The notes beneath the pieces are model-generated. The model did not search any database. It had not been told where the DNA came from and saw only the letters and a program-made list of their open reading frames with translations. Positions 1 through 10,600 of a stretch of DNA of 34,064 bases are shown here, piece after piece. The position numbers and the translations under genes are program-made. Source of the stretch: a virus; IMG/VR virus record IMGVR_UViG_3300025098_000152, positions 1-34,064 of that record. The stretch is one strand, 5' to 3'. Numbering within the stretch: the stretch's first letter is position 1; every line of letters begins with the position of its first letter.

Positions 1-1336
1 TGTAACTATGGTTCAAGTAATGTTTCAAATCAGAGTTGTCTGGATCTTTCAAGTACTCCTCAAGCATTTTTTGAGTGTTACTCAAGGTATATGTTGGGGT
101 GTTGTTTTGAATGGTTGTTTCTTTTAACCATTCAGCAAATTCTTCCAGCTCCTCTGGAACTTTCTTGCTACTGTATCCCTTCATATCACTTTCTTCTTCT
201 TGGAGCTTGTCATTCATTTCTTCTATGAGATCATCGTACTCCTGTTTTAAGTCTACTGATGCGGGGTCAAACCAGCTGTTTGGTGTCACCTTTTGAACAG
301 CATAACCCACTTGATTCACTGCACTTATTGTTTCCTTAGTTATTCTTTCCCCAGAAGCGACGATACTCTTAATTGCGCTCATGACGGTTCTCAAAGAGTT
401 AATAATACAATCAATGAAAGGATTTACAATTTTAGGAACAGACTCTACCGCTTGTACTAAATAGTTTAATACGGCCTTGATCATACTTCCAAACATCGAC
501 GTCCAATCAAACCTAACCTTAGCTAAATCCATTGAATACTTTGCAAAAAGTGTTGGCAAGACTAGGTTTATGCCTATCAGGTTTGCTGGGCAGCTAAAGT
601 TAGCTCCAAAGTTACCTAAGAAAGCACAAAGAGAGCCATACAACTGTGAAGGGTCCATTGCTTTCTTCATGAGCTTGAGGGTGCTCGCTACTTGCTTTAA
701 CAGTTTATCTAAGTTAAACACAAATTCAAGTGAAGGTAGTGTCAGCTTGAAGTCGATGTCAATCATGCAGTTTAAGCATTCTTCTACGCTAAGCTTATAA
801 GTTTTCCCACCTATATCTACGGTTGGCGCGTTTTTATCTATGTAATCTGTTACTTTAGCTCCGAAACTTTGATTATACTCGTTCGTGAATTTCTTTCTAT
901 ACTCATACCCTACATTTCCATCTTTCTCATTAAGCAGGTCCAAGTTCTTCTTTACAACAGCGTCTTGCGGATCCCACCACTCTTCAGTAGGCTCCCCTTT
1001 GCTGTCTGTAAAAGAGCATCTCGAATAAAAATGATCCACTTTTTCTTTCGCATTTAAGCTTGAAACTTTTGTTGTTACTGCTTCTCGTGGGTCGCTTCTC
1101 TGCTCATCTAAAACTACCGCGTTGACTATGTCTCCCATAGAGCTTTCTGCGGATAGTAATGAGAGTTCTATAGTTGATTGCATCCCAGTTAAGGGGTGCT
1201 GGTAAGCCGTCAATATAACTTCTTCTGAAGGGTCCCCCTTTCCAACCTCTTTAAACATGCCTTCTTCATACGCTTGTATCAATGCTATTGCATCGAAAAG
1301 CAATAAGTCGTCATCGTTTAAAATTTTACCTTCCAT
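1..1336 (-). CDS. Large virion-type protein of unknown function, cut by the left edge
   Basis: The minus strand is open from an ATG at 1336 to the window edge, giving 445 visible residues with no stop, so the C-terminus is missing. I do not recognise the family. The first 200 residues are mixed and acidic. A CLNCM Cys pair follows, then a long hydrophobic and amphipathic stretch (roughly residues 200-320) rich in Leu, Val, Ile and Ala. After that comes a Glu/Lys-rich segment that looks coiled-coil. The start overlaps the upstream gene by 11 bases, so it is translated as part of the leftward operon. Position downstream of the terminase and structural genes suggests a virion or tail-associated protein, but this is inference from context only. 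Confidence 0.75.
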   Translation of the reverse strand, partial: MEGKILNDDDLLLFDAIALIQAYEEGMFKEVGKGDPSEEVILTAYQHPLTGMQSTIELSLLSAESSMGDIVNAVVLDEQRSDPREAVTTKVSSLNAKEKVDHFYSRCSFTDSKGEPTEEWWDPQDAVVKKNLDLLNEKDGNVGYEYRKKFTNEYNQSFGAKVTDYIDKNAPTVDIGGKTYKLSVEECLNCMIDIDFKLTLPSLEFVFNLDKLLKQVASTLKLMKKAMDPSQLYGSLCAFLGNFGANFSCPANLIGINLVLPTLFAKYSMDLAKVRFDWTSMFGSMIKAVLNYLVQAVESVPKIVNPFIDCIINSLRTVMSAIKSIVASGERITKETISAVNQVGYAVQKVTPNSWFDPASVDLKQEYDDLIEEMNDKLQEEESDMKGYSSKKVPEELEEFAEWLKETTIQNNTPTYTLSNTQKMLEEYLKDPDNSDLKHYLNHSY

Positions 1337-1649
1337 CAGAAACATCCTTGTATTTCGATCGTTTAGAGCGCGGTTTTTCTAAATTACTTTTGTATTCCAT
1401 AGCTTTTAAAACCGCAGTTTCTCTTTCTGAAATTATGTCACCTTCAAGATCATCTAAGATTTCTGGATTTAATCTTTTAATCACAGTCATCAAAAGATTC
1501 AGTCGAGAAACAAGATTGTCAAGATCTTCTATTGTAGCAAAATCTCTTGCTATTTTTTTAAACATCTTTTGATATTGCTCTTCAAGCTCATTTTCCCCAC
1601 TGTCGAAATCGTTATCATAGCCTTTTTGCATGTTTTTAAATACTCCCAT
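1326..1649 (-). CDS. Small helical protein, unknown function
   Basis: This 107-residue protein starts with MGVFKNMQKGYDND. It is highly charged and helical throughout, with regularly spaced Leu (for example FATIEDLDNLVSRLNLL), which suggests a coiled coil or helical bundle. No catalytic motif is visible. It overlaps both neighbours: its start lies inside the end of the 161-residue gene and its stop lies inside the start of the next gene, so the three are probably translationally coupled. A small helical protein here could be a chaperone, connector or tail-assembly factor, but nothing in the sequence decides that. Confidence 0.7.
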   Translation of the reverse strand: MGVFKNMQKGYDNDFDSGENELEEQYQKMFKKIARDFATIEDLDNLVSRLNLLMTVIKRLNPEILDDLEGDIISERETAVLKAMEYKSNLEKPRSKRSKYKDVSDGR

Positions 1650-2121
1650 TTTCTGCTATCCCTTCTACTATTTCTAACGTTTCTGAAAGTTCGATAACGC
1701 GCTTCAATTCCACTAATGTCATGTAATCGTTATAGGTTATTTCGTTTTTAATCCCACCAAAAGTATTTGTTGCGCAGGTTTTTAACCTTGTATTTCTCGA
1801 AATGTCTAACGTGAAACTGTTACTTGACTCCCTGACAGATCTGTCTATTTCGCTTTTTCTATCTTTTATGTTCTTTATGAGCATTCGTGATTTTTGTTTG
1901 AGCTGGGTTAACTTTTCTTTTAATACTCTCGATTCTTTTTCAGTAAAAGCTCTTTCAGGATTTTCTCTAAGGCTCTTCATCATTGTTTCTAAAGCTGGAT
2001 CTGACATGTCTTCTTTAGAGAGTTTTTGCTCTTCGTTCAGCTTACTACTAAAACCTTTTAGCAGCTCTTCTTTTTCGAAAAGTATCTTGTTATCAAACAC
2101 GTCATCAAAAAAATCAGACAT
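1636..2121 (-). CDS. Charged coiled-coil protein, unknown function
   Basis: This 161-residue protein begins MSDFFDDVFDNKILFEKEE and is strongly charged. A Lys/Glu-rich helical segment around residues 60-95 (LKEKLTQLKQKSRMLIKNIK) has heptad-like spacing. The C-terminal half contains a Thr/Asn-rich stretch and a final amphipathic helix. It has no membrane segment and no enzyme motif that I can recognise. Its start shares a base with the stop of the 145-residue gene upstream, a classic overlap for coupled translation. It is probably a minor structural or assembly protein of the leftward operon. Confidence 0.7.
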   Translation of the reverse strand: MSDFFDDVFDNKILFEKEELLKGFSSKLNEEQKLSKEDMSDPALETMMKSLRENPERAFTEKESRVLKEKLTQLKQKSRMLIKNIKDRKSEIDRSVRESSNSFTLDISRNTRLKTCATNTFGGIKNEITYNDYMTLVELKRVIELSETLEIVEGIAENGSI

Positions 2122-2558
2122 TAAATTACCCCATCGACCAACTTTTTGAAGTATTTTAAACTTAAGTTTATGTCCGTCTTGTATTGCGGATCTGTATGTC
2201 CAGGGCAGAAAACTCTAACCCATACAGGGAATAAAGATTCTGTATTGGCAACTTCGGAAGAGCCTATGTTGGCGGGTAATGTAATCTCATTATTTACTAT
2301 TACATCGCCCCACTCTTTTTCTGTTGGTTGCTCAGATCCAAATTTTAATTTAACAGACCACCCAGAAGCGCTAAATATACCACCCAACTCAAGATCTGCC
2401 ATTTCTATTTTTAATCTTATGTTTTCGTAATAAAACTCAGGAAATTGATTTTTAAAGTAAAAAACAAATTCTTGTTGCCCACCTGTGAAACCATTGTGCT
2501 CTGTTACAAAAGGGCCGGTTATAGGCTGTAACTCAGAATCCAATATAATTAAACTCAT
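2121..2558 (-). CDS. Beta-rich small virion-type protein
   Basis: This 145-residue protein begins MSLIILDSELQPITGPFV. It is rich in alternating hydrophobic/polar segments with many Gly, Asn, Thr and aromatic residues (GFTGGQQEFVFYFKN, FPVWVRVFCPG), as expected of a beta-sandwich. Such proteins are common as decoration, fibre-base or tail-completion proteins in tailed phages, but I cannot assign a specific family. Its start overlaps the stop of the 579-residue gene by 4 bases (ATGA type). Confidence is high that it is a gene and low on role. Confidence 0.7.
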   Translation of the reverse strand: MSLIILDSELQPITGPFVTEHNGFTGGQQEFVFYFKNQFPEFYYENIRLKIEMADLELGGIFSASGWSVKLKFGSEQPTEKEWGDVIVNNEITLPANIGSSEVANTESLFPVWVRVFCPGHTDPQYKTDINLSLKYFKKLVDGVI

Positions 2559-4294
2559 ATTCTGTTTCCTCTGTGTGCATTGAAGCCACGACGATAATCA
2601 CGTCTATCTGCATTGCCAGTAAAAGCTACTCCTGATAACATACCACCACCAAGAACTAAAGCTCTATTGTTCATTGCAACATTCTTTTCTTTATTAGGGT
2701 TCAACATGTCTCTCATCTTCTTTTTGCCAAACCCTTTTAAACGTTCATCATCGTCACTCATCTTTTGAATCGCAGTTAAGTTTTGGCGTCTAGCTTGACC
2801 CCCTGTTAATGGGTCTGTCTCTATGGCGGTTCTTGTTTTTAAATCGCCAGCGTTGTTTGAACCAGTATATAGATCATCAACAGTTTGTCCTGCGCTCTTT
2901 TTATTTGGCAATCCCAAATCTGAAACTTTTAAATCCCCTCTTCCACTATTAGCTAATTCTTTTATTGTTGTTCCTTTTGCAGCAATTGTTCTTCTTGCAC
3001 CTTCTTCTGCCATATCATCTCCAAGTATGTTTTTCATCATAGCACCTTCTATATCGCCCATAGAGCCAGCAACACCCTTAGCTATACCCTTTACACTTAA
3101 TGCACCAAGACCGCCCACTGCTGCGCCTTCTGTGAAGTCACCGCCCATAGCAACGTTAGCACCACCAGCTAAACCTGCTACTGCAGCAATACCCATTACG
3201 CTTTCCATCCCAGTGCCTTCACCAGCCATACCTCTTAGAAGAGCATTGGGGCTAGCTGTAGCTCCTGCACGACTAAAACCACCGTACATGTTGCCAATCT
3301 CACTCTGGTTCTTAAGCATGGACTGCATGCCTTCTTCGCTGAGTTGCCCACCTTCATCACCAACTCTTTTTACTTCACCTCTAAAGGCTTCAAGTCCTTT
3401 AACCCCTTCCTCATCCAATCCGCCTTTTTTTAACACCCCTGCGAATTCATCACCACTTTTACCGAAAGCATCTTTTAGTACACTTGACTCAACGCCAAAT
3501 GCTTCTGCCGTTGCTTCCGAAGAAAATACGTTCTTGTAACTTTGTTCAAAGTTTTGTCCAGCTTCTGCCGCAGCTCTCCCTGAGGTATCTCCTGCAAGGC
3601 CTCTTGTTACAGGGTTGTTGCTTACTGCATCCATTGTCGCTCCTGCTGCTTTTCTTACAGCGTCTGGCCCTTCAGTCACAAGTCGGCCAACCAACCCTTG
3701 AACACCCGTATTTGGGTTTCCCAGCCTCTCAGCAACACTTTCGATAGAATCAATGCCACTTTTAGCAACATCACCAAGGCTATCAAGTCCGCTTTTAGCG
3801 GCTCCACCTACTCTTTCACCAACATGAGTAGCAAAACCTGCCACACTTTCAGCACCAGATTTTAAATCACTTTTAACTGCATCAAATATTATGCCGCCAC
3901 CTTCATTTAACGCCCCACCTATATCAGAAACACCCTGCTTTGCAGCCCTTGCAGCGTTTACTGTAGTATCTACTGCGCCTCCAACCCTATCTCCAAGCAA
4001 TAGTCTTGGTATTGTTGTCGGCTTTATATCTCTTCGATAGCTGGTAACAGCTTCGTCAGCTCGAATCTTTCTTGCAGCGTGTGTGTTTGAACTACTTATA
4101 AACTCCCTTTGTTGCGCTGCATTCATCTGTTCGAAGCCAGCATCACCACCAACATCACTTCTTTTAGCGCTATTTGCAAAGTTTTGAACTTGCCTAGCAG
4201 TTTTTTTTCTACCACTTCCTAAAAAAGTTCTTACTGCAGCTAAATCTACAGCCTCCGTAGCCTCGCCTGCTAAAAGTCTTGGGATTATACTCAT
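2555..4294 (-). CDS. Ala/Gly-rich amphipathic virion-type protein (possible ejection or tail protein)
   Basis: This 579-residue protein is dominated by Ala, Gly, Ser, Asp and Lys. Repeated amphipathic segments occur around residues 100-240 (AKSGLDSLGDVAKSGIDSI), with hydrophobic glycine-rich stretches around 365-410 (VMGIAAVAGLAGGANVAMGG) and again near the end (ALVLGGGMLSGVAF). The tail is basic (RRDYRRGFNAHRGNRI). This composition resembles internal virion, ejection or tape-measure-like proteins that insert into or cross membranes, but no family signature is visible. It lies 3 bases after the terminase stop, in the same operon. It shares the start segment style PRLLxG twice (near residues 6 and 96), a hint of an internal repeat. 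Confidence 0.7.
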   Translation of the reverse strand: MSIIPRLLAGEATEAVDLAAVRTFLGSGRKKTARQVQNFANSAKRSDVGGDAGFEQMNAAQQREFISSSNTHAARKIRADEAVTSYRRDIKPTTIPRLLLGDRVGGAVDTTVNAARAAKQGVSDIGGALNEGGGIIFDAVKSDLKSGAESVAGFATHVGERVGGAAKSGLDSLGDVAKSGIDSIESVAERLGNPNTGVQGLVGRLVTEGPDAVRKAAGATMDAVSNNPVTRGLAGDTSGRAAAEAGQNFEQSYKNVFSSEATAEAFGVESSVLKDAFGKSGDEFAGVLKKGGLDEEGVKGLEAFRGEVKRVGDEGGQLSEEGMQSMLKNQSEIGNMYGGFSRAGATASPNALLRGMAGEGTGMESVMGIAAVAGLAGGANVAMGGDFTEGAAVGGLGALSVKGIAKGVAGSMGDIEGAMMKNILGDDMAEEGARRTIAAKGTTIKELANSGRGDLKVSDLGLPNKKSAGQTVDDLYTGSNNAGDLKTRTAIETDPLTGGQARRQNLTAIQKMSDDDERLKGFGKKKMRDMLNPNKEKNVAMNNRALVLGGGMLSGVAFTGNADRRDYRRGFNAHRGNRI

Positions 4295-4297
4295 GTT

Positions 4298-6505
4298 TTA
4301 TCTCCAGCTTCTTTTTTTACGACCAAAGCGGCCACGTTTCGGAGCGCGATGCAATTCGCTTATCGGTGTCATACCTTGCTCAGTACCTCTATAAGAGTTA
4401 ATACCTTCTAGTATGGAAATAGGTTTTTCTTCTTTTATACTACGAGAACGGCTACTTTTTCCATCTTCTGGCCACAAACCTTGCGATTTGTATTTTTCTT
4501 TTATCATTCTATCTTCTTCGTCTGAACCACCACCTCTCATAATATTTAAAACATTTAAATCGCCCGAAGAGCCTTGTTTCTTTTTCGCCTCGTATAAGTC
4601 TCTAACTTGTTCACTCGGAGATCTGTAAATATTTCTTATTGTTTCCGCTTTATGAAAGCTGGGAGCGCTTATTTGCATTTGGCTACCCGAGTAGATAGAC
4701 TCTTCTAACACCAAGCCGCCAAGAGCAAGCATGAAAGCGTCAAGCCTGTGGTCTCCCACTTTTTCATTTTGCTTCCCGTATACAGGCTTATTGTTTTGCT
4801 TGTTCCGTTTTTCAATAATAAAATTGAAGAACTGGTTTTTTAAAACTTCTTCTTCTACTGGAAATTTGAACAAACCATCTTGAAGTATTCTTACTGCGTT
4901 CTCCACAAGAAAATGCTTGCCGGATTTTTTTATATCAGCATTTGTTATAGGGTCTTTTAACTTTATGTTACTGCTGAAATTAAAAGCTACCAACCTGTCA
5001 GCTATGAGTACTGTTTCTTGCTCTTTGGCAGTTTTGTTCTTTTTAGCTCGAAGTGTATATGATTGGTATTTTATGTCTTCAATTATTGTATGCCCATATC
5101 CTTCATCTGCGTAAATGTGATCTGGTTTCCACTTGTAGTTTAGATCTACCAGCTCTCTAATCCATCTTTTAGCGCTAAACTCTGAGTGCGGCACATTAAC
5201 AGCATCTAAAGCCAGCCAAATTTTACTGCCAGGAAAATACCCAATTACATAAAATTCCGTTCCTGCATTTTTATTCCAGTCGATACCAATAGCTATTGTT
5301 CTTTCACTTGCATTTCTTAACCCTAGTTTTCTCTCTAGTACTTGGGGCGAGTAAGCCTCGTCATAGGTATAATCTATACGTGCGTTATAAACCCAATCCT
5401 TTTTAAATACACCTTGTTGGTCTTCTATGAAAACAGCCATATATTCTGCCATAAAGGACTCTTGAGTAGAATCTCTTAGGATCTCTTCTTTAATCTGCTC
5501 CCAATGAGGAATAACTGAAGAGGGTAAAAAGTCTTCCCTAAAATCATCTCTAGACAAGCACCATTCATGAAACTTGCCCTTCTTGCCAATCGGAGTGGAA
5601 GTAGCTATAAGAATCGTATCAGGCGTTGTAGCTAAAATTGGATTGATGACTTTGTCCAACACCTCTTCTGGAATCATGTCCATCTCATCCAAGTAAACAA
5701 TAGAAGCGGACTGACCACGCATAGTGCCACCACCACTACCATCAGATCTCATGCCTATACCCGATACAAAACCTTGCACCACTGCACCATTTTTGAATTC
5801 CATCTTATACGTTGGGGTTTTTATGTACAGGCTATCTCCAGTGCCAGAAGAAACTTCGTTCATTAACTCTAAATTTCTTTTTAAAAGTTTTTCCATCTCT
5901 TCAAACAAGTTTGTTAATTGTGCCTGATAAGGAGTAACAATCATTATCGCAGGCCCCATATAAACTATGTTACCTTGTGAGTCTCTACCTCTATCTAGTT
6001 TTAAATTGTACGCGTAATATAAAAGTTTCAACGCTATCGCAAATGATTTTCCTGAGCGACGACCCTCTCTTACTGCCATCCTTTTGGAAGTGCATCGAAT
6101 CTGCTCTTTCTGATAAGATCTCAAAAACCATTTATCATCTTTGTCCGAAAAACCAAACATTAGCTCCACCCAAGCAGCAGGGTCTATTGATGCTTTTAGT
6201 ATTTTTCGCGCTTGATCTTCAGGGATTTCAGCCTCTTTAGAAATCTCTTTTATTCTTGACGCTGCACCATCAGGTAATTTTCTTGGTATATAAGTGCATT
6301 TTATCCTGTTCGAGCCGTATTTATTTATTTGTCTTATCTGGCAGGTTACGCAGGTTTTGTGGACATCTGTTTTTAAAGAAAATTCTCTCTTGAAATAAGT
6401 CAGCAATTCTTCTGGAATTGTTGCGTCTGGATCTTGATGACTTACACCATACTCGTTTGTAACATAAAGCTCACTCTCTATTAGCTTTTTAAGTTTAGGA
6501 TGCAT
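4298..6505 (-). CDS. terL: Terminase large subunit (DNA-packaging ATPase/nuclease)
   Basis: This 735-residue protein drives DNA packaging into the prohead and cuts the concatemer. The ATPase motifs are clear: Walker A around residues 146-154 (REGRRSGKS), Walker B SIVYLDEMD with D273/E274, and the coupling motif ATSTPIG at 301-307. The C-terminal RNase H-like nuclease shows AIGIDW with D409, YADEGY with D467, and a late VGDHRLDAF aspartate. The length is at the long end for TerL. The excess is an N-terminal extension of about 130 residues carrying H49, C52, C55 and C70, possibly a zinc-binding module, and a basic Ser/Arg-rich tail (GRFGRKKRSWR). It sits 1 base downstream of the 366-residue gene. 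The family call is firm. Confidence 0.95.
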   Translation of the reverse strand: MHPKLKKLIESELYVTNEYGVSHQDPDATIPEELLTYFKREFSLKTDVHKTCVTCQIRQINKYGSNRIKCTYIPRKLPDGAASRIKEISKEAEIPEDQARKILKASIDPAAWVELMFGFSDKDDKWFLRSYQKEQIRCTSKRMAVREGRRSGKSFAIALKLLYYAYNLKLDRGRDSQGNIVYMGPAIMIVTPYQAQLTNLFEEMEKLLKRNLELMNEVSSGTGDSLYIKTPTYKMEFKNGAVVQGFVSGIGMRSDGSGGGTMRGQSASIVYLDEMDMIPEEVLDKVINPILATTPDTILIATSTPIGKKGKFHEWCLSRDDFREDFLPSSVIPHWEQIKEEILRDSTQESFMAEYMAVFIEDQQGVFKKDWVYNARIDYTYDEAYSPQVLERKLGLRNASERTIAIGIDWNKNAGTEFYVIGYFPGSKIWLALDAVNVPHSEFSAKRWIRELVDLNYKWKPDHIYADEGYGHTIIEDIKYQSYTLRAKKNKTAKEQETVLIADRLVAFNFSSNIKLKDPITNADIKKSGKHFLVENAVRILQDGLFKFPVEEEVLKNQFFNFIIEKRNKQNNKPVYGKQNEKVGDHRLDAFMLALGGLVLEESIYSGSQMQISAPSFHKAETIRNIYRSPSEQVRDLYEAKKKQGSSGDLNVLNIMRGGGSDEEDRMIKEKYKSQGLWPEDGKSSRSRSIKEEKPISILEGINSYRGTEQGMTPISELHRAPKRGRFGRKKRSWR

Positions 6506-6506
6506 A

Positions 6507-7607
6507 TTACCTCCTGTGGTGAGAGAACATGTCTCTATTCATGTGTACTATTGAAGCTTCCTGACCGAAAGCAGACCTAGCGTTTGTATGCGACTTATGC
6601 ATTGATTGTATAGCTCTTTGTCTCATAGTGACAGCATTTTGTGTAAAGTGTGCAGAAACATCTGAAGCAAAATTCAAACCCCTTCCTTTTTCTTCATGCT
6701 TGAAGCCTGCTTCCAAAGCCGAATAGGTTGACTTAAATAGCATTGTCCCGGCCATTATACCTATCCCAGCAACGCCCGCTTTTAAAGGCGTGCCAAACAT
6801 ATAAGATCCAAGCTTTGCACCTCCAGCAGCGCCGAATATACTACCCACCATCCCTGTTACGCCTTCATTTATGTTTAGGTTATATGCCGTATTGACGAAT
6901 CCGGTAGCAGTTTCCGCTGCAGCTCTACCTGCAGCCATACCGGCCATAGCACCAACGTAACCTCCCATAATTGGCATCATCCTACCAACCATTGGAGATC
7001 CCAGCACGCTTCTTTGTGTTGACGCGCTCTTTACGTCTTTCAGAGCGTTTTCCTTTGTGTTGAAAAACGTTTCCGCTTTTTTCGAATCTGTTATGTCGTA
7101 AAGTATGTTACTTTCTCTCATGCCATGGTAGTTTGCGAAAACATCTTGAATCATGTAATCTCTTAGCCCTACTGCACCTTCTGTTGAAGCTGCATGAACA
7201 GCTCCGAAAGCTGTCATGGCTATAGGTAAACCAATTGATTTTTTCGTTAACTTTTGCAAACCTCCAGCTTTTATAGTTCCATCATTAGCTCTCGTAAATA
7301 CATCCCCAACATCATCCGTAAAGTTTACCATTGCTTCTTTATTAAAAAGCCCGCCTCCAGTGGTGAAACGTGCGTTGCTCTGCCCGCCCCTAACCGTGGT
7401 TGCAAAACCAGCCTCACCGCCTGTCTTTTTTGAAAAAACGGGTCCAAAATGATTTTCAGCTGCAAACGTTTCTGCACCAGCTGAATAAAACATACCTTGC
7501 ATAGCTTTAGGTCCAAGCAAGAAAGCGGCGGTTAGCGCTGGAGCAACATTGCCAAAAGTTGTTAAACTCGATTGTCTAAAAGTTTCTAAATCTCCAGTAT
7601 CAAACAT
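6507..7607 (-). CDS. Gly/Ala-rich hydrophobic virion-type protein
   Basis: This 366-residue protein has several glycine/alanine-rich hydrophobic segments, including ALTAAFLLGPKAMQGMF near the N-terminus, a long Gly-Met-Ala stretch around residues 215-240 (PIMGGYVGAMAGMAAGRAA) and AGIGIMAGTMLFKSTYSAL around 290. Basic and polar regions lie between them. The C-terminus ends MNRDMFSHHRR, resembling the end of the neighbouring 1361-residue protein (HNMFNSPISHHRM). It lies 2 bases from both neighbours, between the nuclease fusion and terL. Glycine-zipper segments suggest a membrane-active or pore-type virion component, but this is inference; no family is recognised. Confidence 0.7.
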   Translation of the reverse strand: MFDTGDLETFRQSSLTTFGNVAPALTAAFLLGPKAMQGMFYSAGAETFAAENHFGPVFSKKTGGEAGFATTVRGGQSNARFTTGGGLFNKEAMVNFTDDVGDVFTRANDGTIKAGGLQKLTKKSIGLPIAMTAFGAVHAASTEGAVGLRDYMIQDVFANYHGMRESNILYDITDSKKAETFFNTKENALKDVKSASTQRSVLGSPMVGRMMPIMGGYVGAMAGMAAGRAAAETATGFVNTAYNLNINEGVTGMVGSIFGAAGGAKLGSYMFGTPLKAGVAGIGIMAGTMLFKSTYSALEAGFKHEEKGRGLNFASDVSAHFTQNAVTMRQRAIQSMHKSHTNARSAFGQEASIVHMNRDMFSHHRR

Positions 7608-7609
7608 GA

Positions 7610-10600
7610 TTACATCCTATGGTGTGAGATTGGCGAATTAAACATATTGTGATTTGCTGCTACCTGCAAACTTTCCATCGCCACTTGCCGTTTATATTTT
7701 TGAATCTTTTTCATTTCATTAGACTCTTGGTTTTGAATCTTGTTTGCTTCATGAACCTTTTTAGCAGAAAGAGTGTCTTTGACTAAATGGTAATTATTTT
7801 CCCTTAAAGATCTACTGTTGAGTTTAGCACCAGACCCTTTAGAACCTCTATTCTTCACCATTCCGCCTAAATCACTTTTCATTTCGTCCATATGTGAAAG
7901 TATAGAATTAGTATTATAGCCAAAGCTTTGGAGATCTAAATCGTGCGGTAACGAATATTTCCTGTCTGGTTTAAAAACACTTACGCTATTTTTACTTTGA
8001 CCTGCTTTAAGTTTTTCTGACACCCCTTTAATGTCGTCCATTATCTGATCAGTTACCCCACCTGAAGATTGAGCTTGATTCATTAAGGATCTAATAGACA
8101 TTAAGTTTGCATTTTTTGCAACTTTTCTAACATTTGCTAAAGTGTTAAAAGTTGTAGTTTCACCACTGGCTCTGACTATCTCTTTGTAAGCTTGGAAAAA
8201 ACCTGTCTTCCACATTCCTCTTTTTGAATCTTGCGCATACTCTTGTGCGCTTTCAAAAGCTTGCTGGTTATATATCGGGGGTTTACCCTTAGATTTGTAG
8301 GGTAAGTATGCTGCCGCGCCTCTTCTTACTAACTCTAAGTTTAGATTTTTTCCATCGACGTAAATCATACCAACTTGGCGACCATATGTCGTGTCATCCG
8401 GACTCGTTACTAATCTTACATCTTTAGCTTTGTTGATCAAATCTCTTGCTATAGCTTTTGCTTTTTCCGCATACGGCTGTGCCTTTCTATCTGCATGCGC
8501 AGTCTCAGGAGCATCAATACCAGCCAAACGTATTGACATTGACTCTTGCTTTCCAGTACCCATAAAATCAGACAAAGGTGAATTTACATTTCCTTTCCTT
8601 TGAATAGATATTGTGTCTGCATCCTGTACGTTTAAATTAAAACGTTTCTTATCAAATTTATACTCTATTAGATTCTTACCTCTCAAAGACCCGCCATATG
8701 CATCTTCTGAAAGTCTTTCAGCTCCGCTGAAAATAATGTTTTTACTTTCTTTTGAAATACCCATTTGGCGTCTAAAAGCAGTAGAAATAAATTTTTTAAA
8801 GAAAAATCCTATATCACCTTTTTCGCTAAAGTGCCTCTGTCCAAATTTCTGCTGAATATATCTGTGGCGCTCCCTTCTCATTTGGTGGTCTTCAAGCACT
8901 CCTTGAGTATAAGCAGGGCCTTGATATGGAGATCCAAAATCAGTCAAGGCTTTTCTCATTAACGAGCCAAGCCCCGATTCTTGCATACCTTCTATACGAC
9001 CGTACTTTGCTTTTATGCTTTTGACATAAGACTCCTGGTTCCCTCCGTAAAATTGACTTTGCGCTTCAAGAAACTTGCTTAAATCAGGGGCTATTAACTG
9101 TCCTGACTTTTCGTCTTCGTAGCTCGTCTTCGTTGACAGTGCAGCTAACCCTCCAGCAATTGCTGCGTACTTGCCTAAGTGCATTTTTGCAATTTCTCTA
9201 ATGCTCTTATTTAAGTATAATGAACTCTTTCTTTTTGCTGACCGACTCACGCTTTCCGCAGCGCTGCTAACTGGAGGGAGCTTCTTGGAGCCACTACCCC
9301 CTTCCAAAGCTTTCGGCACAACCTCTGAAAGATTGCTTTGAGGTTTTGGTTTACTCAAGCCATCAGATATTGTTTCTTTATTTATATGACTTCCTAAAGC
9401 TTTTGTTGGAACTTCAATTTGCTTTTGCCTAGGCGCCTCTGACCCCATAAAACGCTGTATGTTCCTTAAAAAATCTTCGCTAAACTGCCCTCCAGACAAG
9501 CGCTCTTTAAACATCCGATGCACTTCAGGCGCAGCTTCTGATTGCTGCAAAGCAGCTTTTCTCATTCCAGGGCTATCAGCGATATCGCCTTCAGAATCTA
9601 AAAAGCGCCCGTAAGTTTTTTTTGCCTCTTCTAGTATTTCAGCTTTATCAACATTCTTATAGGTGTCTAAACCATTTAGATGGTCAAAAATTTCATCAAA
9701 ACTCGTTATTCGAACCTGCTTGCTTTGCGGACCTACAGTTATCTTTTCTTTAGATGTGATATCACCAATCTTTTTAGCTTGCTCCACTACTCTAAAACCA
9801 GGTTTGGACTCTCTAATGGTTACTGCACCTCTATCTATTCTCTCCAGCATGCTTTTTCCTACACGCTGCCTAAAGCCTATCTCGTCCAAACCTTTAGAAA
9901 CTGTTCCGTCTACTAACCTTGCTTCTTGATTGTAATAGTTGCTTAAATGACCATAAGTCATGAATCTGAAATAAGCCCCTTTGCCAGCTTTAGCTTGAGC
10001 AAGGAGTTCTTGTCCCTCACGTCCTCCTATGTCGACTAGACGTTTTGCCTCCAGTTGATCTAAACTTTCTTTGAGTACTTTGTCCTCTGTTATGGCTACG
10101 TCACCTAAAGCCATATGTGATTCAGCTTCACGCATAGCTTTAACTGCATCGTCAATCGATGCAATCTCTCCAGAGTCTTCAGCTAATCTTAATTGCTCTG
10201 TAAATCCAAAAAGACGGCCCTGAACTTCCATTGATAATGAGGTCGGCCCTTTTTGATCTATTATGCCTTCGTTTATCAATTGCGATTGTTGAGCCTTTAC
10301 CATATCTATAATATCTCTGACATCGCCCTCTTGAGTGTGTTCTAGTAAGGCTTTATACATTCCTGAAAAATCGCCACTCTTTAAAGCTAAGGATCTTTGC
10401 TTATTGTATTCAACTCCAGTCGTGTAAAAGGGATCTCCTGAAGTAGAAGATACTCCCTCAATAACACCATAGAATGGGTTTTGCGTCAGTAAATTTTTAT
10501 TTTCTGCTAGATTTAAAGCAGATAGTTCACTTTGGTATCTTCCATACTGAAAGCCTTCAAAGAATTGCTTCCTGTCTAAGGGTACCAGACCTTGAGACGC

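Noticed and set aside
2823-3539. 238-residue plus-strand open frame opposite the Ala/Gly-rich gene
   Set aside because: Pro/Ser/Ala-rich translation typical of the antisense of an Ala/Gly-rich gene, with no ribosome site and no continuation of the strand's gene order.
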